Shown here piece by piece: positions 1 to 10,496 of a stretch of 64,000 bases of DNA. A program made the translations under genes and the position numbers. The stretch is from Platynereis dumerilii (lineage: Eukaryota > Annelida > Polychaeta > Phyllodocida > Nereididae), in assembly GCA_026936325.1 (NCBI GenBank), contig JAPTHN010000004.1:42053289-42117288 (forward strand), given 5' to 3'. The first letter of the stretch is position 1, and each line of letters starts with the position of its first letter. The notes under the pieces are model-generated. The model was not told the origin of the DNA. It saw nothing but the letters and a program-made list of their open reading frames with translations, and made no database searches.

Positions 1-599
1 TGTATTTGTAGCTTTATTGCTTAACTTTTGTTTGAGCCAAAAGACCGCAAGTGCACGCACCCCAATTTTCAAAAATAAAAAGTTTCAGCATTTCCAAAAA
101 ACAGTTTTAACCAAAAGGTGTTTAAACTCCACTCAAATTATTTGTTATTGCATCAAAGGAACCTAAACTGTAAAACTGTTAAAAAAGAAGTCCCTAGTTG
201 TCTTCTAAATACGATTGAGAAACAAATCTTCTCCAGGTCACATGATGAAGTTTATCCAGCTGGTGGCTCCCTCGCATGGTCAAATTGTTCATATCCATTG
301 GAAAAGCCACAGATTTTTTAAAACAGGGGTAGGCTCACTCAAAGGCTGCTGGCTCAGCCAGGAATAATGCCACTGAGCTATAAATACACAAATGTAAGGT
401 CAATATGCGAGGCTATAATTCAGCCAACTGCCATAAAAATCAGCGATGGAATCTTTGAGATATTCAAGTTTATTTTTTGTTGAACTGTTTATTTTAAAAA
501 CCTACAGCTAATAGTTTGCAACATAATCCAACATATCCACATCCAAGATAATGTTCAAATGTGGCCTATAAAATTAATGAAGCATTGATTTTTAGATAC
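1..599. other. No recognisable feature
   Basis: AT-rich sequence without a finger motif, splice signal or repeat that I can name. Confidence 0.5.
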
Positions 600-975
600 T
601 TCAAATGTACTAAAATTGTACTGCAAAAATGCTTCCTGCCAGCATGCACAGCTGGCATGCTCTTTTTATACTCCCTGCAAAGGAGCAGTTTTGGAGCGCA
701 TGGACTTGCATATCGGGAGTACAAATGAAGCATAATTTAAATAATTCAAGCGCTTCGAATGTGCTCCTTTTGTACTCTAAATATGCCTCAAAAATACTGC
801 ATTTTTTACTTCAAATGCCCATATTGTGTGAAGAAGTCCCTCAACCGTGCAAATCGTCATTGCGCAGTGTACTTCTTTTGCACTTCTAATATACTCCAAT
901 ACAATATGGGATAGTCTGATTTTGTACTTTTTCTGTGCTGCAAACACACTCTTTTTTACTCTGGGAGACCTCCAG
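600..975. mobile_element. Relative of the 8349-8545 MITE
   Basis: Shares with that element the blocks ATTGTACTGCAAAAATGC, GCATATNGGGAGTANAAATG and AAGCATAATTTAAATAATTC, and the right end CTCTTTTTTACTCTGGG. The left inverted end is not recognisable. It holds several small open frames that look like chance. Confidence 0.6.
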
Positions 976-1404
976 TTATCATATAAACACAATTTAGAAG
1001 TAGCAAGTCCTCTCCCTGTGGAAAGAGGCTTCTTGAGAAAAACTAACTTGATCTCTCACAATGACCGAAAGAGAACTTTCTTTTTCAAGCAATTGCCTTC
1101 CAAAATATTTGGGGGGCTACCCCCTGCCTGCTACACTTACGCCCTCAAGAGCCCCATACTGAGAGGATTTAATATGTCATTTCTGCTCTCTATATGGAGA
1201 AGGGTTGGTCTAGTGGTAGCACTGTAGTTTTTAGAGTTGTTTTTAAGTGGAGTTGTTTTTAGTAGATGTAACTTGGCTATTAAGTTACAATCTCTTTTAA
1301 CTCATCAAGACTTTTTAATGTACTTATCTTATTAACAATTATGACTCCAGGCTGCTGGAGGTTCACCTGAGAGAGAGGTGGGAACTCATCTGAGAAGAAG
1401 AAGA

Positions 1405-1482
1405 AGAAGCATGCTAGACTGCCCATCACTGGGTCCAGGGTCAAATCCAGCTCTTGCTGGGTCACCTGGCATCTCTCTAGGC
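1405..1482 (+). mobile_element. SINE fragment (tRNA-derived family A)
   Basis: Carries the B-box region (CCAGGGTCAAATCCAGCTC) and the following CTTGCTGGGTCACCTGG of family A in plus orientation. A detached head with the A-box-like GGTTGGTCTAGTGGTAGCAC lies at 1205-1224. A GAA run separates them. Confidence 0.6.
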
Positions 1483-1489
1483 CTATGCT

Positions 1490-1574
1490 TGAGCAAACCT
1501 TTTCTTACAAAAGGAAGACCCATATACAGCTTCTCTCCACTGTGTGTTCTCAAATGAATTAAGAGATTTTGCAA
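1490..1574 (-). pseudogene. Relic of a single C2H2 finger
   Basis: Minus-strand translation gives [19 protein letters not shown], which keeps the end of one finger and the TGEKP-type linker. Both Cys of the next finger are lost. It directly abuts a SINE fragment on its left. It is probably the remains of a further family member to the left of ZF-1. Confidence 0.6.
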
Positions 1575-2117
1575 TTGTCAGCTAGATATATAACTATGAA
1601 GGCCTGAATATATATGCATAAGAAATTCATGAATAATAAAATTCTATAAAATTTGGTTATCAAGATAAAATGTTTTTAATTAAAAACACAAATCAAATGC
1701 ATAAAAAATATACACAATAACAATGATAAATTTCATTAAATTTCGACAGTCATTACTAAATAACATTTACTCATTACATAAAAACACTGTAGAACAACTT
1801 ATATTTGAAAATCTAGAGAAATATTTGAAAATCTAGAGCTAAAGTTTACAACACCTCACCAGTCAAGCCAATTACAAAAATATCAAGCAAACAAACCTAC
1901 ACATTGTACAGTTCGTAATTTAGGAATAAAAGATTAAACGCAGATTTTTACCATAACAACGGACATAAACAAATTATATTGGAACAACACCTGCCAGAAT
2001 ACTGAGAGTTTATAAGAACACATGTGCAGCCAGGTCAACGAGAGAATACGATGTAAATATACAATTAAACAGGTCCCATTGTCAATTCATCAGTGACTCA
2101 TCACAATAAAATCATTA
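1575..2117. other. 3' flank of ZF-1
   Basis: AT-rich. It holds the family 3' motifs: TTATCAAGATAAAATGTTTTTAATT at about 1660 (split in other copies) and the ATCTAGAGCTAAAGTTTACAACACCTC block at 1830-1860. The same order is found downstream of the other ZF genes. No ORF. Confidence 0.5.
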
Positions 2118-2617
2118 CATTACAAAATATATATTATATATGCATGATAACACTTTTTATGATATAAAGATCTGTGTTCTTTAGTGCAAATAGAATTACT
2201 TGTTTTTCTACTGCATCACCTCTTGGCAAAAACCTTGAGAAACATGCTCAGCTGAATATTCATACAGCTTCCCCACTATGTACTATGTATTTGTGAATGA
2301 ACTTCAAGTAAGCTTTCAAGGCTGAATTTTTTCCCGCACACCGAACATTCATGTGGCTTCATCAGCACATTACAAAATTTCTTCATGTATGATAACTGTT
2401 TTTATGATATCAAGATCTGTGTGTATCAGTGCACATAGAATCACTTGTTAATGTACCCACATCTCCACAAAACCATCTCAAGCAACAAGCTGAATGTTCA
2501 CACAGCTTCTACATTATGTATTTGTGAATGAACTTCAAGTAAGCTTTCAAGGCTGAACTTTTTCCCACACACCGAACATCCATGCGGCTTCTCTCCAATC
2601 TGTATTTCAGTATGAGC
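2118..2617. repeat. 250-bp tandem duplication covering the 3' end of ZF-1
   Basis: Two copies with a 250-bp period (2118 and 2368) contain the same order of motifs: a CATTACAAAAT start, a TATGATATNAAGATCTGTGT block, a short unrelated patch, then the last half of a zinc finger read on the minus strand. The right copy supplies the true C-terminus of ZF-1. The left copy (about 2262-2360) is therefore an orphan last-finger relic downstream of the stop. Confidence 0.7.
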
Positions 2618-4555
2618 TTCCATGTGTAATTTGAGAGTTTTATTTGTCTTTCCTCTGAACTTAATTCCACACACAAAACATCCAAATAATTTCTCTCCAC
2701 AGTGTGTGGGCAGGTGATGTTCATAATGACTTTTCTCAACAAATTTTCTGTCACAAATGAAACATTCAAAAGACGCTTCTCCAATATTTAGCTTATCGCT
2801 GCTGTGCATTTCCTTGCGTCGAACAAAATTCACTTTTTCTCCAAATTGCTTGCCACATAAGTTCTCATCACTGTGTACCTTTCTGACATGTGTATTGAGA
2901 GCACCTTTCTGAGCAAATGCCCAGCTGCAAAAGGAACATCCAAACGGCTTCTCTCCACTGTGTGTTCTCAAGTGATTTCTCAGGTAAAAGCGACAAGAAA
3001 ATGCTTTACCACAGTTCTCATAGTCACATCTGTATGGCTTCTCTCCAGTATGTATCCTTGCATGAATAGTGAGATTAGCCTTTCCAGCGAACCGTTTTCC
3101 ACATGTGGAACATCCAAATGGCTTATCTCCAGCGTTTTTCGTCACATGAATATTATAATTTTCCTTTCCAAATGGCTTATTTAAAGCATGTTTCCTCATA
3201 TGAATATTATAATTTTCCTTTCGTGTGAACCCCTTTCTGCAGACGGAACATTCAAATCGCTTCCCTCCACTATTCGTACGACGGGCGAGACTTCCTTTCT
3301 CAGTTAACTTTCTCCTGTTGACTGAAAACTTCTTGGACTTATTTTCAGTGTGGGTTCTCTTATGAGCACAGAGACTTCCCGTATGAGCAAACTTTTTACC
3401 GCAGATGGAACATTCATAAGGCCTTTCCCCAGTGTGTGATCTCATATGGACAATGACAGTATCACTTCGAGTGAACCTTTTGCTGCATAACGAACACCCA
3501 TATGGCTTCTCTCCACCCGGCATACGACCAATGAGACTTCCCTTTTTACTCAACTTCTTCAAGTGGGCTGAAGACTTACTTGACCTCTTTCCAGTGTGTG
3601 ATTTCATATGTAGAATGAGAGTGTCCTTTCGAGTGAATTTTTTGCTGCATACTGAACACTCAAACGGCTTCTCTCCACTAGACGTACGACCAATGAGACT
3701 TCCTTTTTTACTCAACTTATCCCTGAAGTCTGAAGACTTATTCGACTTCTTTCCATCATGGGTCCGCATATGAGCATTGAGATTTCCCTGTTGAGAAAAC
3801 TTTTTACTGCATACTGAACATTCAAATGGCTTCTCTCCAGTATGTAACCTCATATGTACAATGAGACTATCACTTCGAGAGAACCTTTTGCTGCATAACG
3901 AACATTCAATGTGACTTCCTTTTTTACCAATCCTTTTCTTGCCGACTGAAGACTTGGATTGCTTCTCTTCAACCTCAACTTTCAACTTTTTCAAGCCGAC
4001 TGAAGACTTACTTGACTTCTTTCCTTTATGTGTTCTCATATGAGCGTTGAGATTTCCCTTTTGAGCAAACTTTTTGCTGCATAACGAACACCCATATGGC
4101 TTCTCTCCACCATGACGATTGAGACCTCCCTTTTTACTGAACTTTTTCTTGCTGATTGAAGACTCGGATCTCTTCTCTCCTGCATGGGTCTTCACATGCT
4201 GTACGAGACTTCTCTTTTCTGTGTACTGCTTGCCGCACAAGGAACACTTATGTGGCTTGTCTCCCGTGTGTGTCGTTACATGTTTTTTGAGATGAGAATT
4301 TTGAGTGAACCTCCTTCCGCAAACGGAACATCCAAACGGCCTCTCTCCGGTGTGTGTCCTGATGTGGTCAGTGAGGTGTCCCGAATTAAAGAACTTTTTC
4401 CCGCAGTGGGGACACCCATGCGTCCTCTCTCTCTCGTGCGTTTTCTTGTGTTTAATTGCTTCAAGTTTTCCACTGAACTTTTTGCCACAAATGGAACAGG
4501 CATGCAATTTGTTCTTGTTTGGTTTCGTACCATCTTTCTTAAACGGATTCATCAT
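2498..4555 (-). CDS. ZF-1: C2H2 poly-zinc-finger protein, 685 aa
   Basis: Predicted nuclear DNA-binding protein. About 17 intact fingers are visible, starting with HACSICGKKF (residue 18) and ending with the family C-terminus ([44 protein letters not shown]). At least six further units have lost their zinc ligands (for example KRSSKSSAHLKKL), mostly Cys to Ser, and are about 4 residues short. One finger has a wide knuckle (CDYENC). The ATG at 4555 opens MMNPFKKDG. An in-frame TAA lies 30 codons upstream, after the splice acceptor whose exon begins at 4690, so coding starts inside this exon. It is the only family member that keeps both this N-terminus and an intact first finger, so it may show the ancestral start. 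Confidence 0.88.
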   Translation of the reverse strand: MMNPFKKDGTKPNKNKLHACSICGKKFSGKLEAIKHKKTHERERTHGCPHCGKKFFNSGHLTDHIRTHTGERPFGCSVCGRRFTQNSHLKKHVTTHTGDKPHKCSLCGKQYTEKRSLVQHVKTHAGEKRSESSISKKKFSKKGGLNRHGGEKPYGCSLCSKKFAQKGNLNAHMRTHKGKKSSKSSVGLKKLKVEVEEKQSKSSVGKKRIGKKGSHIECSLCSKRFSRSDSLIVHMRLHTGEKPFECSVCSKKFSQQGNLNAHMRTHDGKKSNKSSDFRDKLSKKGSLIGRTSSGEKPFECSVCSKKFTRKDTLILHMKSHTGKRSSKSSAHLKKLSKKGSLIGRMPGGEKPYGCSLCSKRFTRSDTVIVHMRSHTGERPYECSICGKKFAHTGSLCAHKRTHTENKSKKFSVNRRKLTEKGSLARRTNSGGKRFECSVCRKGFTRKENYNIHMRKHALNKPFGKENYNIHVTKNAGDKPFGCSTCGKRFAGKANLTIHARIHTGEKPYRCDYENCGKAFSCRFYLRNHLRTHSGEKPFGCSFCSWAFAQKGALNTHVRKVHSDENLCGKQFGEKVNFVRRKEMHSSDKLNIGEASFECFICDRKFVEKSHYEHHLPTHCGEKLFGCFVCGIKFRGKTNKTLKLHMEAHTEIQIGEKPHGCSVCGKKFSLESLLEVHSQIHNVEAV

Positions 4556-4690
4556 ATAGCATGTAGGCTGACGGTCAACGTGCAGAACTTGGGAGATGCT
4601 CGCTGTTTAGTTGTCGACACTTCACCTTCCAGCCAATATTATGGGTCCGTGGTGGCGATTCCAACTCAAACCATCAGTCAGGATGTGATT

Positions 4691-5990
4691 CTGCATAAAG
4701 AAAAAATACAGCATTAAGAATTCACTTCTAAATGGTGTATTAAATAAACATACTTATATTCATTAGGATGGGGAAGGACAACTTGTTTCAACCCTCTCTT
4801 AAACAAGACCCTAAATAGGTCCTCCATCCTGACATTCACATGTCTCAATTAATGCAGCGTGTTATATAATTAGAGGTGGAGACTCATATATGACTATCAC
4901 AATCATTCAATGTTCCACTTTGTAGCAAATACGGAGGCCTTGATTCCAATTTAATTGCCAATTGGACTTGGATTAGCAAATCTGCAGCCTCCCTGTCTAA
5001 CAGTAACCCTAAGGCAGATCAGCTTGTCAGTGTGCTTATCATACACTGTCCTTTTGACGAGTTATCAGACACCAAATTTGTCAAACAAATAGGGTGGGAT
5101 ATGAAATTTTTGGGGAAGGATACCAGGTTCAGCCAATTAGAAAGATGGATTATAATATCCTTCCTTGTTTAGGCCAATCAAGCACTGAGTTGTGATATCC
5201 TTGCCTGCCTGATAAGAACAAAGTCAGTCATGCATGTCCAAGAGCAACAAACTGTCCGGACATGTTGCTTGCATGGTTACAGAATAACAGTACAATTAAA
5301 GGTAGGTGTTGGATAAAAAGATAATATGGCTGAATTTGTATCCTTCCTACATTCCTATCTTTGCTCTCGACCTGAATCCTCCCTGGTCTTGGGAGGAATC
5401 CCGGAGGATACAGGTCGAGGTGAAGGAGGATTAAAGGATGCAATATAGCTATGCATATAACCTCGAAATACCCCTACATGCAACTCTTATAAGTCTTGCT
5501 ATTTCTTTTTATGCCTTTTTTTGTACCCATTAAATATAGTGCTAAATATATCAGCAGGCTTGTTGTTACTATACAAATGTATCAATTTTAAAATACCACA
5601 CAAAATATTATCAAAATAAAACAATATTTAATCAAATGTACCAAACATTTACAATTAATATAAAACTGGTCAATTAAATCATACCATCTATTGTGGCTTT
5701 AAATAAAATACCTTCTCCACAAAAACATTAAAATCGAACATCATCATCATATATACATACAATAAAAACAACGGTGTCAGATTCTTAGCAATTATCACAA
5801 CAAGAACCACATCCAACATGAGCCAATGCCAAAGAACCAAATAAGCTACAAATTTACAACACCTCCACAGTTAAGTCAATGAAAATAATGTATAATTCAA
5901 AATGTATGAACGTAACAATATATATATTTGGTAGGATACAATTTTGGTGAGAGTATTGAGGTGTGGCATTTGGGGTCCTTTACGACTAAC
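4691..5990. other. Spacer between ZF-1 and ZF-2 (ZF-1 intron side, ZF-2 3' flank)
   Basis: The right edge of the ZF-1 exon is marked by a minus-strand acceptor (TTTTTTCTTTATGCAG, AG next to 4690). From about 5600 to 5900 lies the 3' flank shared by the family (AT-rich block with ATCAAAATAAAACAATATTTAATC, then the CTACAAATTTACAACACCTCCACAG block). Nothing else is recognised in 4750-5600. Confidence 0.5.
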
Positions 5991-7026
5991 AGAAAATTGT
6001 CTCCATAGTGCGTTTTTACATGTGAATCAAGATTAGATTTTTCTGCGAAACGTCGGCCACAGACGAAACATTAGTGTGGCTTGCCCTGCTTGTGTACTTG
6101 CATGTGTCGAACAAGATTAGTTTTTCTCCCAAAACGTCTACCACAAACATTGCATGCATGCGGTTTCACTCCAAAGTGTGTAGTTCTAATGTGTGAATCA
6201 AGAGATCCTTTTTGGGTGAACTTCTTTTTGCATAACGCACAGCAAAACGCTTTCTCCTCATCATGCTTTCTTGAGTGACTGGCAAGCTGCAATCTGCTTG
6301 AAAGTGAGTGAGTGAGTTTGTGTTTTACGCCCCATCAGCCAAACTGCTTGAAAATGATTGTCCACATGTTTTACTGGTACATCTGTACGGATTCGCTCCA
6401 CTGTGCATCCTCCTGGTATGAAGATCCAGCAAATCTTTTCTGGTAAACTTCCCGTTGCAGAAGGAACATTCAAATGGCTTCTCTCTACTGTGTGTCTTTT
6501 TATGACGATTGAGACTCGCCATTTGTCCAAATCTTTTGTTGCACACAGAGCACTCATGTGGCTTTTCTCCAGTATGTGTTATTGTGTGACGACTTAGGTC
6601 TGCCTTATTATTGAACTTTTTGCTGCAGACAGGACACTCGTGCAGCTTTTCTCCATTGTGTGTAGTAATCCTATGAATATGAAGATTTTTCTTTTGATCG
6701 AACTTTTCGCCGCAAAAGGAACACTCGTACGGTTTCCATCCAACATGTCTCCTCCTCATATGACGACCGACATTTCCCGCTTGAGTGAATTTTTCGCTGC
6801 ATAAGGAACATCCAAACGGCTTCTCTCCAGTATGTGTCACCATATGACGAGTGAGATCTCTCATTTCAGCGAACCTCTTCTTGCATACAGAACATCCATA
6901 TGGTTTCTCTCCATCGTGCATTTTCCTCTGAGCCTTCCCATGATGTTTCATTCTTACATGGACATTGAGAGAATCTTTGCTGCACAATGGACTCGCACAC
7001 GGCTTCTCTCCACTCTGCATTTTCAT
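5990..7026 (-). pseudogene. ZF-2: C2H2 poly-zinc-finger gene, broken by a retroposon and a stop
   Basis: Starts at ATG 7026 (MKMQSGEKP; a second ATG is 7020). The acceptor exon begins at 7161. Six intact fingers run from [10 protein letters not shown] to FECSFCNGKF. The seventh (YRCTSKTCGQSF) is cut after FSS by a 36-bp insertion plus a 14-bp duplicated target (50 bp in all), which brings a stop and shifts frame. The other half (LQLASHSRKH) and two more fingers resume at 6292. A TAA at 6071-6073 then precedes another recognisable finger, CFVCGRRFAEKSNLDSH, closely like finger 7 of ZF-13. The family FECFIC C-terminus is missing. At least two breaks make it a likely pseudogene, though the first six fingers could still be made as a short protein. 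Confidence 0.85.
6304..6339 (+). mobile_element. 36-bp GTGAG-type SINE fragment inserted in ZF-2
   Basis: Insert begins GTGAGTGAGTGAGTTTGTG and ends CCCCATCAGC. It is flanked by a 14-bp target duplication, CAATCTGCTTGAAA (6290-6303) and CAAACTGCTTGAAA (6340-6353), with one mismatch. The same start and chemistry of insertion are seen at 33544-33607. Confidence 0.85.
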
Positions 7027-7161
7027 AAGCGGCAATTATCCAGCAACAGCTACGCAGATTGTCCTGGTTTTTTTTTTGTCCTCCAGGTGATTCAGTATTC
7101 AGCATAAGCTCGCAACATTCTTGTTTCTTGGTGGTGATTTTGTTTCCCAAACCGTACGGCT

Positions 7162-8148
7162 CTGCACAAAGAAAAGAAAATTCAGCATTAAGTATTTTGC
7201 CGCTCGAGTCGGATTTTGAAATTCCCTGACTTTTCCCGGACTTTTTCCTGTCTTGAAACAACTTTTCCATGACCACAAAAAAGGCCCTCGTACAAATTTT
7301 TGGATTGCAATTCACGGGCTTTTGTGATTTTACGTTGGGACATGAAATGTGTTGTTTGTGTCAAGGGAGCAACTAATGAACCATACTGAATGTATTGCAT
7401 TGCCTGGATAAAAAATCTACGAAAATTCTGTAGTTTTTGAGCATAAAAATATTTGATCAATCTTCCTATACTTTTCAAATTGGAACTAAACATAAAATCT
7501 ATTAGCTTTACAGATGCGCAAAACAACCATGGGACTTGTGTTTAACCTGATTTGATCATATTTTCGCAAACTTTTCGAGCTACTCTTCCCCACGCCTACT
7601 GATAAACTGAATATGCCAAGCTCCAATTCACCAATGGTGTGTACTATTTAACACATGCACATACAGGTCTGAGAAACATTGGAGCTGGATTAGCAGCATG
7701 TCTTAATTGTGGAATTGAATCCAATTTGACTGCGATTTCGACCTAACTCAGAAGAAAAACAAGAATCCGAGGATTCAAACCCTGGGTTCTGTTGGGAATT
7801 AGCAATTAAGCATAAGATCCATGGATACAAGATCAAAGCAGCACTGCACTGCGGAATGCAATTAGCTTTGACACCTGTCAGATTGACTTCAAGTGCTCTT
7901 TCTCAATGGCAATTTGGTAAACTGAGGGTGAAGAAAGGCTTTAGAACTTGCAGAATTGCAATTTGCATTGTTAGACTGCTTCTGAGAATAGATGCACTGC
8001 AAAAAGCAATTGCCAAATGCATTATTGGCCTTCCTTGAAACGCATGGAAGATCGTCGTGTTGGCGACATTATAATGCAAGGTCAGCTTGAAAACAGCCCC
8101 TCAAGACTCAAATGATCCATGACACAAACAATTAAAAAAAAAATTTAA

Positions 8149-8191
<43 letters not shown>

Positions 8192-9182
8192 CAACAAACT
8201 ATCCCGAATTCCACAACGCATTTTAGTTCAGTTCTATATGAACACAAAATGGCCCACTTGACCACATCCACACCTGTATTAAGGCCGGGAAAACTTTTTT
8301 CCAAAAATCTCTCAGACTGGTTTTTTAGATAAAATTACCCTGGGGGAACCCAGGGTAAAAAAGAGGACATTTGAAGCGCTTGAATTATTTAAATTACCGA
8401 ATGTACTCCCGATTGTACTGCAAAAATGCCTATACTTTTCTACAAGGGAGCGTATTTGGAGCGTATGGTTTTGCATATAGGGAGTATAAATGAAGCATAA
8501 TTTAAATAATTCGAGCGCTTCAAATTTACTCTTTTTTCCTCTGGGAAGGTTGATTTTCAAATGATTCAATGAAGTATATAATCATATAACCCCTGACACG
8601 CCAAGCAAATTCTTGAGCAGTCTTTCTTTTGTTCCAGAATTTACAAGCCAAATGTCTCAGAAGTTTAGCCTTATACATATATACCCATTTATTAATGCCA
8701 CACACATTATGAAAATAAACAATTTTTAATGAGCAAAACATCAAATGAATCAAGCATTTAAAATAATCATGATTAAAATATAATTTATCAGACACTCTTT
8801 TCTTACTACTAACATTTACCTCTTGTGATAAAATTATTAAAATCTAGCAATCATGCACACTAATGTCAGAATCTTACCACTTTAAACCACAACCACTTAA
8901 TAGATCTAGGGCTAGCATGACAAGAAGCACTTAATAGTACATTTAACAAATAAGCTAAAAACACCACCATAGCCAAGTCAGAAGAAGAATATATGTACAG
9001 TTCACATTTACAGACATCAAAATGCTATATTACAATACAATTCTGTAAGTTGTCATTTCAAATGTTATAAGAGAGAATGGAGGGAATGTTTCTGTGTCTT
9101 TAAACCACAAAAACAACAGCTACTTCTGTCTTATCATTTTGTGTACGAACATTTCACTTCTGTCTTAAGTCACACAATATTC
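7162..9182. other. Spacer between ZF-2 and ZF-3
   Basis: Acceptor for ZF-2 (TTTCTTTTCTTTGTGCAG on minus, AG next to 7161). A piece at 7205-7330 matches the interior of the hAT-like MITE at 41166-41621 (CCCTGACTTTTCCC, GGATTGCAATTCACGGGC). The stretch 7340-7470 resembles 10690-10790 upstream of ZF-3, so ZF-2 and ZF-3 share 5' DNA. An A-run of about 33 lies at 8155-8187. The family 3' flank of ZF-3 lies at about 8700-9180. The rest shows no gene. Confidence 0.5.
8349..8545. mobile_element. MITE with about 45-bp inverted ends (CCCAGGGTAAAAAAGAG)
   Basis: The left end CCCAGGGTAAAAAAGAG..TTTGAAGCGCTTGAATTATT pairs with the right end read in reverse, CCCAGAGGAAAAAAGAG..TTTGAAGCGCTCGAATTATT. There is no coding content. 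A longer relative lies at 600-975. Confidence 0.75.
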
Positions 9183-9320
9183 TGAATTGTTCACACAGTT
9201 CCTCCTCCATGTATACGAGTATGAATTCGGACTCCCGAGTGCAAGCAAGACTGAATTGTTCACACAGCTTGTCTTCCGTGTATACGTGCATGAACTTCCA
9301 GAGTGGAAGCAAGGCTGAAC
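9183..9320. repeat. 69-bp partial duplication of the last half-finger, ZF-3 3' end
   Basis: Two adjacent copies start with TGAATTGTTCACACAG (9183 and 9252). They contain the ATGTATACGNGNATGAA segment, which encodes the end of the last finger in the right copy only. The left copy is after the stop and is untranslated. Confidence 0.65.
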
Positions 9321-10300
9321 TTTTTCCCGCACACCGAACATCCATGTGGCTTCTCCCCACCGTGCATTTCCAAGTGTATTTTCAGTTTTTCGTTTGTCTT
9401 TCCTCTGAACTTCATTCCACACACAAGACATGCAAACAACTTCTCTCCACTGTGTGTGGCAATGTGATTTTCATAAACACTTTCCTCAGCAAATGTTTTA
9501 TGGCAAATGAAACATTCAAACGAAGTGTCCCCATCATTTTGCGTTTTGTCACAGTGTAATTCCACGTGTTCAATAAGATTCCCTTTTTCTGCAAATTGTT
9601 TATCACACACAGTGCATCTATGTCCCATCTCTCCACTGTGCACACTTGCTCTCATGTGTTTCTTGAGGTGTCCTTTTCTAGCAAACTTTTTGCTACATAA
9701 GGAACACTCATATGGTTTCTCTCCAGTATGCGACAATATATGACGATTGAGAACTCCCTTTTGAGCAAACCTTCTGCTGCATATTGGACATCTATACGGC
9801 TTCTCTCCACTGTGTGTTCTTAAGTGATCATCGAGATTTCCCTTTAAACTGAATCTTTTACCACAAACAGAACACCCATACGGCTTTTCTCCGTTCAAGC
9901 AGACTGAAGACTTCTTTGACTTCTTTCCAGTATGTGTTCTCATATGAGCATCGAGATTTCCCTTTTGAGCAAACTTTTTACTGCAGATGGAACATTCATA
10001 AGGCTTTTCCCCAGTGTGTGTTCTCATATGAACATAGAGACCATCCTTTCGAGTAAATTTTTTGCTGCATAAGGAACATCCAAACGGCTTCTCTGCAGCA
10101 TGTGCCACCATATGACGAGTGAGACTTCCCTTTTTAGGGAATCTTTTCTTGCATACAGAACATCCATATGGTTTCTCTCCATCGTGCATTTTCCTCTGAG
10201 TATTTCCATGACGTTTCTTTTCACAGTGCATTCCCACATTGACATTGAGGGAGTCTTTGCTGCACAATGAACTCTCACTTGGCTTCTCTCCACTCTGCAT
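9260..10300 (-). CDS. ZF-3: C2H2 poly-zinc-finger protein, 346 aa
   Basis: Ten intact fingers joined by TGEKP-type linkers. [11 protein letters not shown] half-finger at the N-terminus and one collapsed unit ([17 protein letters not shown], near residue 130) lack ligands. Finger order ends with [41 protein letters not shown] and [19 protein letters not shown], the full family C-terminus. ATG at 10300; an in-frame TAA lies seven codons upstream; the acceptor exon begins at 10496. The first coding residues match ZF-2 ([15 protein letters not shown]), so the two share ancestry at the 5' side. The C-terminal half and 3' flank are nearly the same as in ZF-4. Probably a functional DNA-binding protein. 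Confidence 0.9.
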   Translation of the reverse strand: MQSGEKPSESSLCSKDSLNVNVGMHCEKKRHGNTQRKMHDGEKPYGCSVCKKRFPKKGSLTRHMVAHAAEKPFGCSLCSKKFTRKDGLYVHMRTHTGEKPYECSICSKKFAQKGNLDAHMRTHTGKKSKKSSVCLNGEKPYGCSVCGKRFSLKGNLDDHLRTHSGEKPYRCPICSRRFAQKGVLNRHILSHTGEKPYECSLCSKKFARKGHLKKHMRASVHSGEMGHRCTVCDKQFAEKGNLIEHVELHCDKTQNDGDTSFECFICHKTFAEESVYENHIATHSGEKLFACLVCGMKFRGKTNEKLKIHLEMHGGEKPHGCSVCGKKFSLASTLEVHARIHGRQAV

Positions 10301-10496
10301 TTTCCTGAGTTCATATGTTTAAAATCTCCAGCTGAACTTTACTCCTCAATGCAACAGCTGTGCAAATTGTTCTTGCTTGGTTTTTTTCTTCAGGAATTTT
10401 AGTATTCAGCATATACTTAACATGCTTTAGGCTTCTTGCTTCCCCAGGAATAATTCTAGTTTCTTGGTGGTGATTTCGTTCCCAAACAGTACAGCT

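Noticed and set aside
4184-4717. Plus-strand frames opposite finger exons, e.g. 177 codons at 4184
   Set aside because: Shadow of the minus-strand finger code, seen opposite nearly every ZF gene.
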